From the NCBI RefSeq assembly GCF_000019165.1, contig NC_010337.2, positions 124,001 through 188,000 on the forward strand: a stretch of 64,000 bases of DNA, given 5' to 3'. The stretch is from Heliomicrobium modesticaldum Ice1. GTDB taxonomy: Bacteria; Bacillota; Desulfitobacteriia; Heliobacteriales; Heliobacteriaceae. The notes below the pieces were generated by a model. It made no database searches, was not told where the DNA came from, and saw only the letters and a list, made by a program, of their open reading frames with translations. A program made the position numbers and the translations under genes. Shown piece by piece: positions 1-11,400 of the stretch (position 1 is its first letter; each line of letters begins with the position of its first letter).

Positions 1-3000
1 AGCGCCTGGCTGTAAGCAGTGTTCACCGTGCCATCAGGCAGGCTTGCCGTGGTAATGGCCGGAGCTGCAGGAGCTGCCGTGACGGAAACCGGTACGGTTA
101 CATTTACGGTATCAGTACCGTCGTAGACCGTGACGACAACCGATGTGTCGCCCGCCGCCACGCCGGTGAGCGTTACGGTGCCGCTATTAAGGCTTACCGT
201 TGCCTTTGCTGTGTCCGGGCCTGTTACAATAGCCGTGATGGTCAGCGGGTCATTGTCCGTATCTTCCGCGATATCGGAAGCGGTGAAGGTGGCCGTGCCG
301 CCCGCCGTCACGCTTTGGGTTGGCACCGGATTTTTCGCCGTTGGCGGGTTATTCGCCGGAGGCGCCGTATTCACCGTCAAAGTTGCCGCATTGCTGGTTG
401 CGCTGCCCGCGGCATTGCTTACATGGCAGGTGTAGCTTCCGGCATCCGCCGCCTGCACATTGCTGATTGTCAGTGTTGCCGTCGCGGCCCCGCTGATGCT
501 GCCGTTGTCGGTCAGGTCCGCCCCGCCCTTCTTCCACCGGTAATTCAACGGCTCTGTCCCTGCCGCTTCCACTGTGAAGGTAACCGCCTGCCCCGCCGTT
601 ACCGTCTGACTCAAAGGTTGCTTCGTTATATACACCGGCGTCAACTCTGACGTGGCCACCTGCACACTGGATATGCAGGCGTCTGGCTGCAGGTTCCCCG
701 CTGCGTCCTCGGCCGTCATATAAACATAGTATTCCGTCTCAGGATCAAGTCCGTTAATGACTGTCTCGGCCAATACGCCGCCTCCCGCTATCTCCAGACT
801 TCCTTTCCGGTTTTCATTCAGGGCATTACCGACTGAGTCCGTCCCTTCCTTTATCTGAGCGGCACTGATGGTACCAGCAGCCGATTCCAGCACCACATAA
901 TAAACGGTACCTGCCTCATCCATTTGAACCTGCAGTTCCGCAGATTCGTGGGTAACATCGCCTGTTTGCGGGTAATTTTCGGCGAATACCGGAGGCGCGA
1001 AGTCGAAATCATCAGTCTGCCACTTGAAATAGGGATATGTGGAATTTTCCACAATGTTCCAGGTGCTGTCAAAATCCCAGTTCGCTTCCATGAAGGTGGA
1101 CTTCCGCTTCATCTCCGCGGTGGTCTTGCCCGTACCGCCTTGACTGCTTACTTGACAGGACGTCTGAGTATCCCAGAAGGAACCGGTTACGGTTGAATTG
1201 GAGCTGCGGTAACCTACCAGGCCGCCTACATTGCCGCTGCCCTGTACCCTCCCCGCGGAGTAGCAGTTCACAGTATTACTTTCTTGCTCGCAGCTGCCTA
1301 CCAAGCCGCCGACATAACGATCACCTGACACAACACTGGTGGAAGAGCTTTCACTAACAAGGCCATCGTTTTGGCCCACAAGGCCGCCGACATTAAAGTC
1401 TCCCGACACACTGCCGGAAACATGGCATTTGCTGATGCTGCCCTCGTTATATCCTGCCAGACCGCCGGCGTAGAAGACAGTAATATCCACTGGAGGCTCA
1501 ACGACTATATCGACCAGTTTTAGTTTTACGTTACGAACATTGGCATTAACGCCTATGTAGCCGAAAAGACCGACATAACTCTTAACGGTCTGTCTGATTT
1601 TGAGGTTGCTGATAGTATGATTACCGCCGTTGAAGCTGCCGCAAAACGGACTGGAAGAATTGCCGATGGGTTCCCAGCCGTTCCATATGTTGAATGGAGA
1701 TACATCCAGATCAATATCGCTTATAAGAATAAAGTGTTTATCCAGATGTTTACGCACGTTATTCAACTGGTATGCATCAGCGATCTGGTAGGGGTTTGCT
1801 TCCGTGCCGTCGCCGCCAGCAAATTCGGTCACAGAAATTTGCACTGTTATATATGCAAAATCCTCCCCGTCGCTGACCTTAACTGTAAACGACGTTTCGC
1901 CCGCTGCTTTGCCGGCGAGGGTAACAGTACCGCTGTCAAGGCTTGCCGTCGCTACATTAGAGTTGGGGAATGTCATTATGGCTGTGATGGTTAGCGGGTC
2001 TCCATCCGCATCCTCTGCGATATCGTAAGCATTGAATTCGGTTGTACCGCTCGCTGTCACGCCCATGACAGGTGCCGGGCTTTTCGCTACGGGCTTACTG
2101 TTCGGGGGAGCTGTAGCGGGAAATTCGGCAGTCACTACGCCCGAATCAGCTTCATTGCTTACCGATACGGCGCCCGCCACTTTGAAGTAATTTTCTGCCA
2201 CGCCGGTCAGGGTATAGTTTCCTTTCGGGGTCAGGATGATGGTCGCCGTGTAGACGGTGCTGCTGGCAAAAGGATTGTGGTTCGGCGACCAACTCACGGT
2301 TCCTGTGTATTGATCTGTTTCAGTTATCACGGTTACGGGCGTTGCTCCTCTTTCCGGAGGGGTCACGCCCGGAATGTCCTGAATGCTGACCGGGATACCC
2401 TCAACATTTAGTGACACGGTATACGTGTCGGAGGAGTCCTCGGTCCCGTCATAGGCTTTGAATATCAGTGTGGCTGTACCGGTGACAGCCGGTGTGTAGG
2501 AGTAATTTTTATCTGCCGCAGCATACGTAGCGCCGTTCACCGATACCTTGTAGGTCAGATTGTCGCCGTCGGCATCCTCGAATATCGTTGAAAGATCAAG
2601 CGTATATGCGTCATAGACGGTTACGCTGGCCGTTGCGGTCGCAGGCACATCTGATTTGCGTTTCGGCGCCGTATTCACGGTCAGGATCGCCTCATTACTG
2701 GTCGCATCGCCTAGCGTATTCCATACCATCACCGCATAGCTTCCGGCATCCGATAACTGTACATTGCTTATGGTCAACGTGTCAGTAGCAGCACCGCTGA
2801 TGTTGCCGCCGTCGGACAGGTCTGCTCCGTCCTTTTTCCACTTGTAGCTTATGGGCTCGGTACCTGTCGCCGCTACCGAGAAGGTGGCCGTCTGTCCCGG
2901 CGCTACTATCTGACTGTCCGGATGGCTGGTGATGAACGGGGGTGCGTTCACCGTCAGAGTAACGGGATTACTGGTCGCATCGCCCGCCGCATTCGTTACC

Positions 3001-5390
3001 ACCACCGTATAGCTTCCGGCATCCGACAACTGTGCATTGCTTATGGTCAACGTGTTCGTAGCAGCACCGCTGATGTTGCCGCCGTCGGAAAGGTTAACTC
3101 CGTCTTTCTGCCACTGGTAGCTTAAAGGTGTATCTCCTGCCGCTTCTACCGTGAAGGTGGCCGTTTGTCCAGCCGTTACCGTCTGGCTTTCTGGCTGTGT
3201 TGTTATGGAAGGCGGTACCATGATGGAAATAGGCACTTCAATCTGCGTGTAAGCCGAGGCGATGCCCGCAAACCGGGCGTAGATAACACAGCTCCCGTTC
3301 CCGGTAGCCGTTACCACACCCTGGCTGTCCACCGCGGCCACATTCTCATCGGAACTGGCGAAAGCAAACAGGCCGAAATCCGTTTGCACATAGGTGTCCG
3401 TCCACGTATTGCCGTCCGCTGACTGCTCTTTTTTCACGTCAGCCGCCTGTATCCCCAGAGTCTCACCGGCCCTTGTGAACACAAGGCCAGTCCCCGTGTA
3501 AGCATACCGGAATTGGGGTGTAACTGTTTTTGTGCCGGCCGGGCAAGCGTCCAGTTTGTCTTTTTCAGGCCCGGAAAAGACGTTTATAAAGTTCCTGTCA
3601 CACTTAAGAATTGTGAGCGTACCAGGCAGGTCCGGAAGACTTGTCAGCCTGTTTTCATCGCAGAATAGCCACTGAAGATTGGGAGGCAGTTCCGGCAATG
3701 CCTCCAGTTGATTATTATTGCACGTCAATACTGTCAAACCGCTTGGCAGCTGCGGGAGGCCGGTTAATTGATTGTAGCCGCATTCAACCACACTGACATT
3801 GGCCCCCAATGCGGGCAGCGCCGTCAACCGGTTACTTGCGCAGCGCAGTGTGTTTAAGGACGCAGGCAAAGCCGGCAATTGGGTTAGCTGATTGTAATTG
3901 CAGTTCAGTGTCTGCAGTCCGCCAGGCAAGCTGGGCAGGCCGGTCAACTGGTTGTTGTAGCAGTATAAGCCAATTAGGGAATCAGGCAAAGCCGGCAAAC
4001 TGGTCAATTGATTGTAGCCGCAATCCAGCTCCTGAATTCCCGTGCCTTGGAAATGCTCCAACCCCGCCAGGCTGGCTATGTTTTTGCTGTCAATATAAAG
4101 GGTATAGCCTTGGTCGGGCATCCGGGCGATCAGATCCTGCTTGGTAAAGCTCCCCGGCGCACCGCTGTTGCCCAGCCACTCCCAGACCGCCTGCTTGAAG
4201 TTGGGGTCGGTGAAGTCGCCGGAAATGTCCAGGTTCTCCACGGAAACGGGGACCGTTAACTTAAGGTTCCCGGAACCGGACTGGGCGGTCAGGACTAGAT
4301 CGTAGCCGCCCGCCGGGGTCGCCGGGGCAGGCTGCAGCGTCACGGTGTTGGAAGCGATGCTCGCCGCCAGCTCGCCGGCGGTGGCGGGGTCGATTGCAAA
4401 GGTGATGCTCTCGTCAACGCCGGCAAGGGCCACCTGCCCGGTCTGTCCCGCCGTCACCGTGACCGGCGACGGGAGAGCGCTGAGGAAGGATGGCCCGGTG
4501 CTGGCAAACACGCCCCCGCTGACCGTCAGGCCGCCGGACACGGTGATGTTGACCTGTCCGCTGGCCAGATTAACGCCCTTGTCGTCCCCTGAGATGGTGC
4601 CGCCGTTGATGTGGGCCGTGCCCAGAGTTACTTGCACGCCGGTTCCGGCCCCTCCTGACGCCGAGACCGTCCCGCCGTTGATGGTGGCGGAGGCCGAGGA
4701 GGTGCTGCCAGCCAGCAGGACGCCCGCTCCTGACGCCGAGACCGTCCCGCTATCTATGGTGACCGAGGCGCTGTTTCCCACCCTGACACCCGTTCCTGAG
4801 GCCGAGACCGTCCCGCCGCCGATGGTGACCGAGGCGCTGTTAACAGCTTGGACGCCTATGCCGGAAACGCCCGTCGCGTTGATGGCGCCGCCGCTGATGG
4901 TGACTCCCCCACCAAGGGCTCTGACGCCAACACCGCCGGTGCCCGCCGCGTTGATGGTGCCGCCGCTGATGACAGCGTTACCGCTGCTTTCTATTGCATA
5001 TAAGGCACTGTTGCTGACAGTACCTCCGGCCAGGGTAAAGCGCCCGCCGCTTTGCACCGAGATGGTTGACGTTGCGGCGCCGGTTATCGCCAGGTCGCCG
5101 CCGACAGTCACATCCGCGCCGGCGCCAATAACTATTTTGTAGCTGCCGCACGTAATTGTGCTGCCCGAAGATGTGATGGCAAACGCATTTGGGTTGGTAA
5201 TGGTCAAATCGCTGTCCAGCGTTATGTCGCCGGTGATGTTGATGGTATCGCCGCTGTACACGCTGGCAACAACAGTCTTCAGCTCTTCCAAAGTACTGAC
5301 GTCATGCGTCGCCGCCTGCACTTTCATCGGAAGCATAATGAATACCGCCATCACTGCCGCCAACAGCAGCGTTTTTACAATTGTTTTCAT
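1..5390 (-). CDS. Giant exported mosaic surface protein A (partial, C-terminus off the window)
   Basis: The frame is open from the ATG at 5390 to base 1, about 1796 residues without a stop, so the C-terminus lies outside the window. The start follows AAAGGAGG with 7-base spacing. Residues 1-26 are a signal peptide ending VQAA. Residues 27-290 are Gly/Thr/Ser-rich strands of the TISGGT type, suggesting a right-handed beta-helix. About 430-600 are short leucine-rich repeats (LTSLPxLP). Then come two Ig-like domains (725-905), a cadherin-like module, GLUG repeats (about 1187-1420, GGLVGxN), an FN3-like segment, a third Ig-like domain (about 1583-1673) and another cadherin-like module. The role is inferred to be cell-surface adhesion or S-layer association. 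By analogy with B, D and G it should end in SLH repeats, but this is not visible. It lies 18 bases after gene B and is probably co-transcribed with it. Confidence 0.85.
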   Translation of the reverse strand, partial: MKTIVKTLLLAAVMAVFIMLPMKVQAATHDVSTLEELKTVVASVYSGDTINITGDITLDSDLTITNPNAFAITSSGSTITCGSYKIVIGAGADVTVGGDLAITGAATSTISVQSGGRFTLAGGTVSNSALYAIESSGNAVISGGTINAAGTGGVGVRALGGGVTISGGAINATGVSGIGVQAVNSASVTIGGGTVSASGTGVRVGNSASVTIDSGTVSASGAGVLLAGSTSSASATINGGTVSASGGAGTGVQVTLGTAHINGGTISGDDKGVNLASGQVNITVSGGLTVSGGVFASTGPSFLSALPSPVTVTAGQTGQVALAGVDESITFAIDPATAGELAASIASNTVTLQPAPATPAGGYDLVLTAQSGSGNLKLTVPVSVENLDISGDFTDPNFKQAVWEWLGNSGAPGSFTKQDLIARMPDQGYTLYIDSKNIASLAGLEHFQGTGIQELDCGYNQLTSLPALPDSLIGLYCYNNQLTGLPSLPGGLQTLNCNYNQLTQLPALPASLNTLRCASNRLTALPALGANVSVVECGYNQLTGLPQLPSGLTVLTCNNNQLEALPELPPNLQWLFCDENRLTSLPDLPGTLTILKCDRNFINVFSGPEKDKLDACPAGTKTVTPQFRYAYTGTGLVFTRAGETLGIQAADVKKEQSADGNTWTDTYVQTDFGLFAFASSDENVAAVDSQGVVTATGNGSCVIYARFAGIASAYTQIEVPISIMVPPSITTQPESQTVTAGQTATFTVEAAGDTPLSYQWQKDGVNLSDGGNISGAATNTLTISNAQLSDAGSYTVVVTNAAGDATSNPVTLTVNAPPFITSHPDSQIVAPGQTATFSVAATGTEPISYKWKKDGADLSDGGNISGAATDTLTISNVQLSDAGSYAVMVWNTLGDATSNEAILTVNTAPKRKSDVPATATASVTVYDAYTLDLSTIFEDADGDNLTYKVSVNGATYAAADKNYSYTPAVTGTATLIFKAYDGTEDSSDTYTVSLNVEGIPVSIQDIPGVTPPERGATPVTVITETDQYTGTVSWSPNHNPFASSTVYTATIILTPKGNYTLTGVAENYFKVAGAVSVSNEADSGVVTAEFPATAPPNSKPVAKSPAPVMGVTASGTTEFNAYDIAEDADGDPLTITAIMTFPNSNVATASLDSGTVTLAGKAAGETSFTVKVSDGEDFAYITVQISVTEFAGGDGTEANPYQIADAYQLNNVRKHLDKHFILISDIDLDVSPFNIWNGWEPIGNSSSPFCGSFNGGNHTISNLKIRQTVKSYVGLFGYIGVNANVRNVKLKLVDIVVEPPVDITVFYAGGLAGYNEGSISKCHVSGSVSGDFNVGGLVGQNDGLVSESSSTSVVSGDRYVGGLVGSCEQESNTVNCYSAGRVQGSGNVGGLVGYRSSNSTVTGSFWDTQTSCQVSSQGGTGKTTAEMKRKSTFMEANWDFDSTWNIVENSTYPYFKWQTDDFDFAPPVFAENYPQTGDVTHESAELQVQMDEAGTVYYVVLESAAGTISAAQIKEGTDSVGNALNENRKGSLEIAGGGVLAETVINGLDPETEYYVYMTAEDAAGNLQPDACISSVQVATSELTPVYITKQPLSQTVTAGQAVTFTVEAAGTEPLNYRWKKGGADLTDNGSISGAATATLTISNVQAADAGSYTCHVSNAAGSATSNAATLTVNTAPPANNPPTAKNPVPTQSVTAGGTATFTASDIAEDTDNDPLTITAIVTGPDTAKATVSLNSGTVTLTGVAAGDTSVVVTVYDGTDTVNVTVPVSVTAAPAAPAITTASLPDGTVNTAYSQA

Positions 5391-5408
5391 AAATAAACCT
5401 CCTTTTGT

Positions 5409-8400
5409 TTATTTTGTCAGCAAGTTATACAGCACCTGGGCCATCTGCGCCCTGGTGGTGGTGTCCTGAGGCAAAAGTTTGCCGCCGCTGCCGCCGATGG
5501 TGCCGGTTTCCACCAGCAGCTTCATAGCCTCTTTCGCCCAGGGGGCGATGTCGTCCGCGTCGCTGAAGTCTGAGAGCGGCCTGCTGGAACTGCCCCGGGG
5601 CAGCCTATTTATGGCTTTCAGCGCATTATGCAGCAGGGTGAACATCTCCTGGCGGGTGATTTCCTTTTCGGGTGCGAACATGTTGCCGCCCACGCCCGCG
5701 GATATGCCGGTCCGCTTGGCCGCAGCCAGGTAGCCGGTATACCAGGTGCTGCCTGCGTCCGCGAAATTGTCCTGCGGGTTTGCATCGGGGGTTATGCCGT
5801 ACGCCTTCAGCAGCATAACGATGAACTGCCCCCTGGTCAGCTTCGCTTCGGGGCTGAAATTGCCGCCTCCCGTGCCGGTAGTGATCTCCCTGGCGGCGAT
5901 GAAGGAAACCGCTTTTGAGTACCACGCATCCTTTGCCACGTCCTTGAAGCTCACCTGCTTGTAGCTTACGGCATAATAGCTGAAGTGGGTGGTGGTGAAT
6001 GTCACGGTGCCTGTATCCGGGTCGTAGCGCCCGTTGGGCACCGAAACCACGCTGCCGCTGCCGTCGATGTACCAGACCACGATATGCTCGGGGTTTTCCA
6101 GCTCCGCCGCCGTCGGCGTATAGGGGATGCTTACCGTCACCGGCGCGCTTGGGTTGTTCCATTCGGTCTGCTTGCCGTCCAGGGTCAGGGTGAGCTGGAC
6201 AATAGGCCGGTCGCCGACGGCTGCTTTTACTTCCTCCGGCAGGCCGGACTTGTCACCTTGGCCGATGGTGATACCTGCGCTCGATTCTTCCGTTCCCGGA
6301 ATTCCCGCCAGCATGCCGGACGGGAGGGTGACGCTGCCCGCGCCGGTGGAGAAGGTCAGTACGCATTCCCCTTGTGATCCTGACAGGGAAGCGGCGGGTA
6401 TTCCTACGGTATAGGAGTTCACGCCGGGAATGGAGGGTACTGTGAGGACTGCCGTCCCCGCGCCGGCAAAGATATCTTTGGCCAGTGTACCAAGGTCTGT
6501 TGCCGCACTGTCCGTATTTGTATTGACACTGACGGGCAGTTTGGTTTCTGATATGTTGCTCCCGGATACGGTGGCCTTGTATGTTGGGGTGGCAGGAGTG
6601 CTGCTACTGCTGCCGCTGCCGCCTCCGCCGCCTCCGCCGCCATTATATATCCATTTGGCATAGAGGGTTATATTCGCCGTTACCGTGTCAACGCTGAAGT
6701 TCCAGGCGTTGACGCAGGACGCTTCCTTATACCAGCCGCCGAAGGTATAGCCAGTCCGTGTCGGCGCGGACGGCGCGGTTATGACGGAGCCCGGTGCAAC
6801 GCCGGTAATGCTTGCTACCGCACTGCCGCCCTGGGAGTCGAAAGTGACGGTGCAGGTTACAGCGGCACCGGCCGTCAGGGTTACGGTGTACGTGTCTAAG
6901 GAATCCGTTGTCCCATCGTTGGCTGTGAATACCAGGGTGGTTATACCTACAGCAGCCGGCGTGTATGAATAATCTTTGTTTGCCGCAACCGCCGCGGCGC
7001 CGTTCACCGATACCTTGTAGGTCAGATTGTCGCCGTCGGCATCCTCGAATATGGTGGACAGATCAAGGGTGTAGGCGTTGTTCACGGTCACGACGGCCGT
7101 CGCTGTTGCCGGTACGCCGGATTTGCGCTTCGGCGCGGTGTTCACGGGCGGCGCGGCCGCGGTGGTTACTGATGTCATGGTGTAAGCGGTTTTGTTCCCG
7201 GCTTCGTCCATAACGATGACGTTAAAGTAGTAGGTGGTATTGCTATTCAAGCCGGTAATTTCTTTTGTGCCGATATCTGTTGCGTAATCTCCTGCTGCTG
7301 TGCCGTTATATACCGCGTCTGTTACTGATGCTATATTGTCTGAATCCGAATAATAGACCCGATACCGCAGAGCGCCCTGGGGGCTCACATCGTCCGTCGC
7401 CTTGCTCCAGCTCAAGGTGACTCCGTTGTGGGTGAGGCCGCCGGCAGTGATGGTTCCGTCCGCCACGGCCGGCGGAGTGGTGTCAGGCTGGGCCGGCGCT
7501 GCATCCGTCGATACGGTCAGCCCCGCGCTCTCGGACGATGCCTTGTGGGTGGCGGTTTCTTTGACCCTGGCGGTAAAGGTGTATGAGGTTTCCGGTGATA
7601 GACCCGTGAATATATTGCTGTCCTGCCACAGGCCTCCGTTTACCCTGAATTCGTAGGCTGCGTTGGCTGCCAGGGTGACGCTGTTGTGGGTTTTGCTTGC
7701 CAGCGAAGGTGCTCCCGGGGCCGCCGGCCCGTCGGCTTTGTCCACAACAGCCGTCGGAGCACTGGTGACGCTGCTCGTAGCGTGGATGCCATCGGCGGTG
7801 ACAGTCACGGTGATGGTCTGGCCGATGTCGGCCTGCGCCAATGTGTAGGTTGAGGCTGTGGCCCCCGGGATATCCGCTCCGCCGCGTTTCCACTGGTAGG
7901 TTGGCACGTCATCGCTGGTGTCCGGGGTATAGGTGATGCCTGATGTATCCGCTGTCAGTGTTTCGCCGTATTTGGCATTGCCGCTGATGGTTACACTGCC
8001 GCCCATGACCGGCAGCGGCGCCGCCGTGACGGTGATGGTTGCCTCGCCGTATACCCCGGAGCCGTCGTTGGCTGTCGCCCTTACCGTCACCGTGCCTTCT
8101 CCGGTGCCCGTCAGCAATCCGGTGGAAGCGTTTATGCCGGCTGTGCCCGTTCCGGAATACACGCTCCAGGTCACGGTCTTATCCGTGGCATCAGAAGGCA
8201 ATACTTCCGCTGTCATTTGCAGGGTACCGCCGTTGACCACGGTGGTCGCGTCGCCTGCCCCTTTTACGGTGATGGAGGTTACCAGGGTGGGCGGCGCCGC
8301 CGTTACCGAAACCGGTACGGTTACATCTGCTGTGTCCGTCCCGTCGTAGACCGTGACCACAACCGATGTGTCGCCCGCCGCCACGCCGGTGAGGGTAACA

Positions 8401-11400
8401 GTGCCGCTATTAAGGCTTGCCGTCGCCTTTGCTGTGTCCGGGCCTGTTACAATAGCCGTGATGGTCAGCGGGTCATTGTCCGTATCTTCCGCGATATCGG
8501 AAGCGGTGAAGGTGGCCGTGCCGCCCGCGGTCACGCTTTGAGTTGGCACCGGATTTTTCGCCGTTGGCGGGTTGTTCGCAGGAGGCGCCGTATTCACCGT
8601 CAAAGTTGCCGCATTGCTGGTTGCGCTGCCCGCGGCATTGCTTACATAGCAGGTGTAGCTTCCGGCATCCGCCGCCTGGGCATTGCTGATTGTCAGTGTT
8701 GCCGTTGCGGCCCCGCTGATGTTGCCGCCGTCGGTCAGGTCCGCCCCGTCCTTCTTCCACTGGTAGCTTAGAGGCTCCGTGCCTGTGGCTGCTACCGTGA
8801 AGGTGGCTGTCTGGCCTGCCGTTACCGTCTGATTAGTCGGTTGGGCAGTAATGGCCGGAGGCACAGGAGCCGGATTAATGGTTATGCTCAAGGCTTTTGT
8901 GTCGCTGCCTGCGCTGTTGTCAGCCTTTACGGTAAAGTTAAATGTACCGGCGGCCGTCGGCGTTCCGGATATGTTTCCATCACCTGACAGTGTCAGTCCG
9001 GTTGGCAGGCTTCCGCTATCAAGGCTCCAGGTGATGGGCGCATCACCGGTTGCTGTAAGCGCCTGGCTGTAAGCAGTGTTCACCGTGCCATCAGGCAGGC
9101 TTGCCGTGGTAATGGCCGGAGCTGCAGGAGCTGCCGTGACGGAAACCGGTACGGTTACATCTGCTGTGTCCGTCCCGTCGTAGACCGTGACCACAACCGA
9201 TGTGTCGCCCGCCGCCACGCCGGTGAGGGTAACAGTGCCGCTATTAAGGCTTGCCGTCGCCTTTGCTGTGTCCGGGCCTGTTACAATAGCCGTGATGGTC
9301 AGCGGGTCATTGTCCGTATCTTCCGCGATATCGGAAGCGGTGAAGGTGGCCGTGCCGCCCGCGGTCACGCTTTGAGTTGGCACCGGATTTTTCGCCGTTG
9401 GCGGGCTATTTGACGGCGGATCCGCTTCGGTGGCCGGGAATACGGCGGTCACCACGCCCGAGCCAGCCGCGTTGGTTGCCGATGTGGCTCCGGCTACGGT
9501 AAAGAAGTTTTCAGCCACGCCTGTCAAGGTGTACCCGGCCTTTGGCGTCAGGGTTATGGTGGCCGTGTAGACCGTGCCGCCCCTGAACGGGTTGTCGGCC
9601 GGTGACCAGCTTACGGTTCCCGTATATTGGGCCGTTTCGGTTATCGCGGTTACGGGCGCCGCTCCCCTGGCCGGAGGGGTTACCCCCGGAATGGCGGCGA
9701 TGTCGATTACGGCGGGATTTACAGTTAAAGTTGCCGCGTCGCTGGTCACGCCGCCCGCGGCATTGCTCACATAGCAGGTGTAGCTTCCGGCATCCGCCGC
9801 CTGCACATTGCTGATTGTCAGGGTTGCCGTTGCGGCCCCGCTGATGTTGCCGCCGTCGGAAAGGTTATTGCCGTCCTTCTTCCACTGGTAGCTTAGAGGC
9901 CCCGTGCCTGTGGCTGCTACCGTGAAGGTGGCTGTCTGGCCTGCCGTTACCGTCTGGCTGGACGGCTGGGTGGTAATGGACGGAGGCATCACAAAGTCTA
10001 TTTCCAGATCGAAGCTTTTAACGGTCGTGTTGCCTGCATTATCCGTCAGTGTGATGGTCGCGGGGGATGTCCCGGCGCTTGCGGGTGTGCCACTGATTAC
10101 ACCGTCGCTGCTCATGCTCAATCCCGATGGCAAGCCGGCGGCGTTCCAGCTGTAGGGCGGGGTTCCGCCCGCAGCCCTCAAGGCCAGACTGGCTATGTTC
10201 AGCGCCTGGGCACTATAGTTAACCGCCAGCCGGCAGTCGTTGATGTTCAAATCCAGAGAACCCAGGTCTACTGCCAGTACCAAACTCATACTTGCCGTGC
10301 TGCCGGCGCCGTCTGTTACCGTGATAGTGGCTGTGGAGGTTTCAGTGGCTGTAGGAACGCCGCTGATTACTCCGTCGCTGCTCATGCTCAGTCCCGATGG
10401 CAAACCGGTGGCGCTCCAGCTGTAGGGCGGCGTCCCCCCTGAGGCCCCAAAGGCCACCCTGTCCACAATCGGTCGTTGAGGATGTACTGTGATCACCTTA
10501 TCCCAGAAAGGAATACTTCCGCCCCCACCGGCCAACTCCGCGATTTCTTCATCCGCAAGTACTCTGTAATACACCCGCAGGTCGTCCAGGTATCCGCCGA
10601 AGAACCCGGTATTATTAAAGCGCTTGCCGATATATAGATTTCCGGATGATTGCAAATTGCTGCTCGATGTCCGGGAGCCAAGCATGGCGCCATCCTGATA
10701 GATACGCTGAAGTTTCGTGCCGCTGTCATAGGTGACGGTCCAGTGGTGCCATCCAGTGTCGCCGGACACATTGACGTCCAGATCATTGTACCAAAAAGCG
10801 ATGCTGAATGTGGTTGCGTTGCGGAAGCCTACATGCAGCCCTTGGTTGTTGGCAGTGGTACCCTGGCTGATAATCCAATTTTCCCCATATTTGATGCATC
10901 TGGCCCAAAAGGCAATAGTAAAGGACTTGTCGGCCAGGTTAACTCCGTTCCCGGCATCAACATAATCATTGCTCCCGTCAAACATGAGTCCACCGTGGTT
11001 GGTAAAACTGATGTCCGGGGCGCCGTTTACCCAAGCGCCTGCGTCGGTATTGATCAGTGTACCATTGTAACGGTTGCCGGAAAAGTCCACGGCAAGACTG
11101 CCCTTTCCCTCGTCAAACCTCCAATACCCCTCAGGGTCTCCGCCGGATAATCTGGATACCCACAGGGTAGTATCACCAAGGCGGTTGAGTGCCAGGTTAT
11201 CAAACACCTTCACGTTGTTGTCGGTTTCAACAAAAGTATATCGCCCGGGCAGCTGTGCCTGTGAATCATCGCAGGCAAAACCTATGGTGCCGGTAAACAC
11301 CCCGCCGGTATTGCCGTAAATGTCTCCCCCGCCAGCTGTAACCCTGATCTGAAATGGCTTACCTGCCTCCACCGTGCCAGGCGTTTCCACAGTCAGGGTT

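Larger units (their letters stand above)
5735..8655. repeat. About 2.9-kb block in gene B almost identical to 30581-33501 in gene G
   Basis: The two blocks align without gaps at a constant offset of 24846 bases. Long stretches (for example 6419-6661 with 31265-31507) are base-for-base the same in translation, with only a few changes near 7402-7480 and 7930-8250. Both ends fall inside shared domains. This indicates recent duplication or gene conversion. Confidence 0.9.

Noticed and set aside
4345-5142. Long plus-strand open frame opposite gene A
   Set aside because: It lacks a ribosome site and domain signal, and lies wholly within the better supported minus-strand gene; the composition (long runs of P, A, V, T) is that of reverse-complemented repeat-rich coding DNA.
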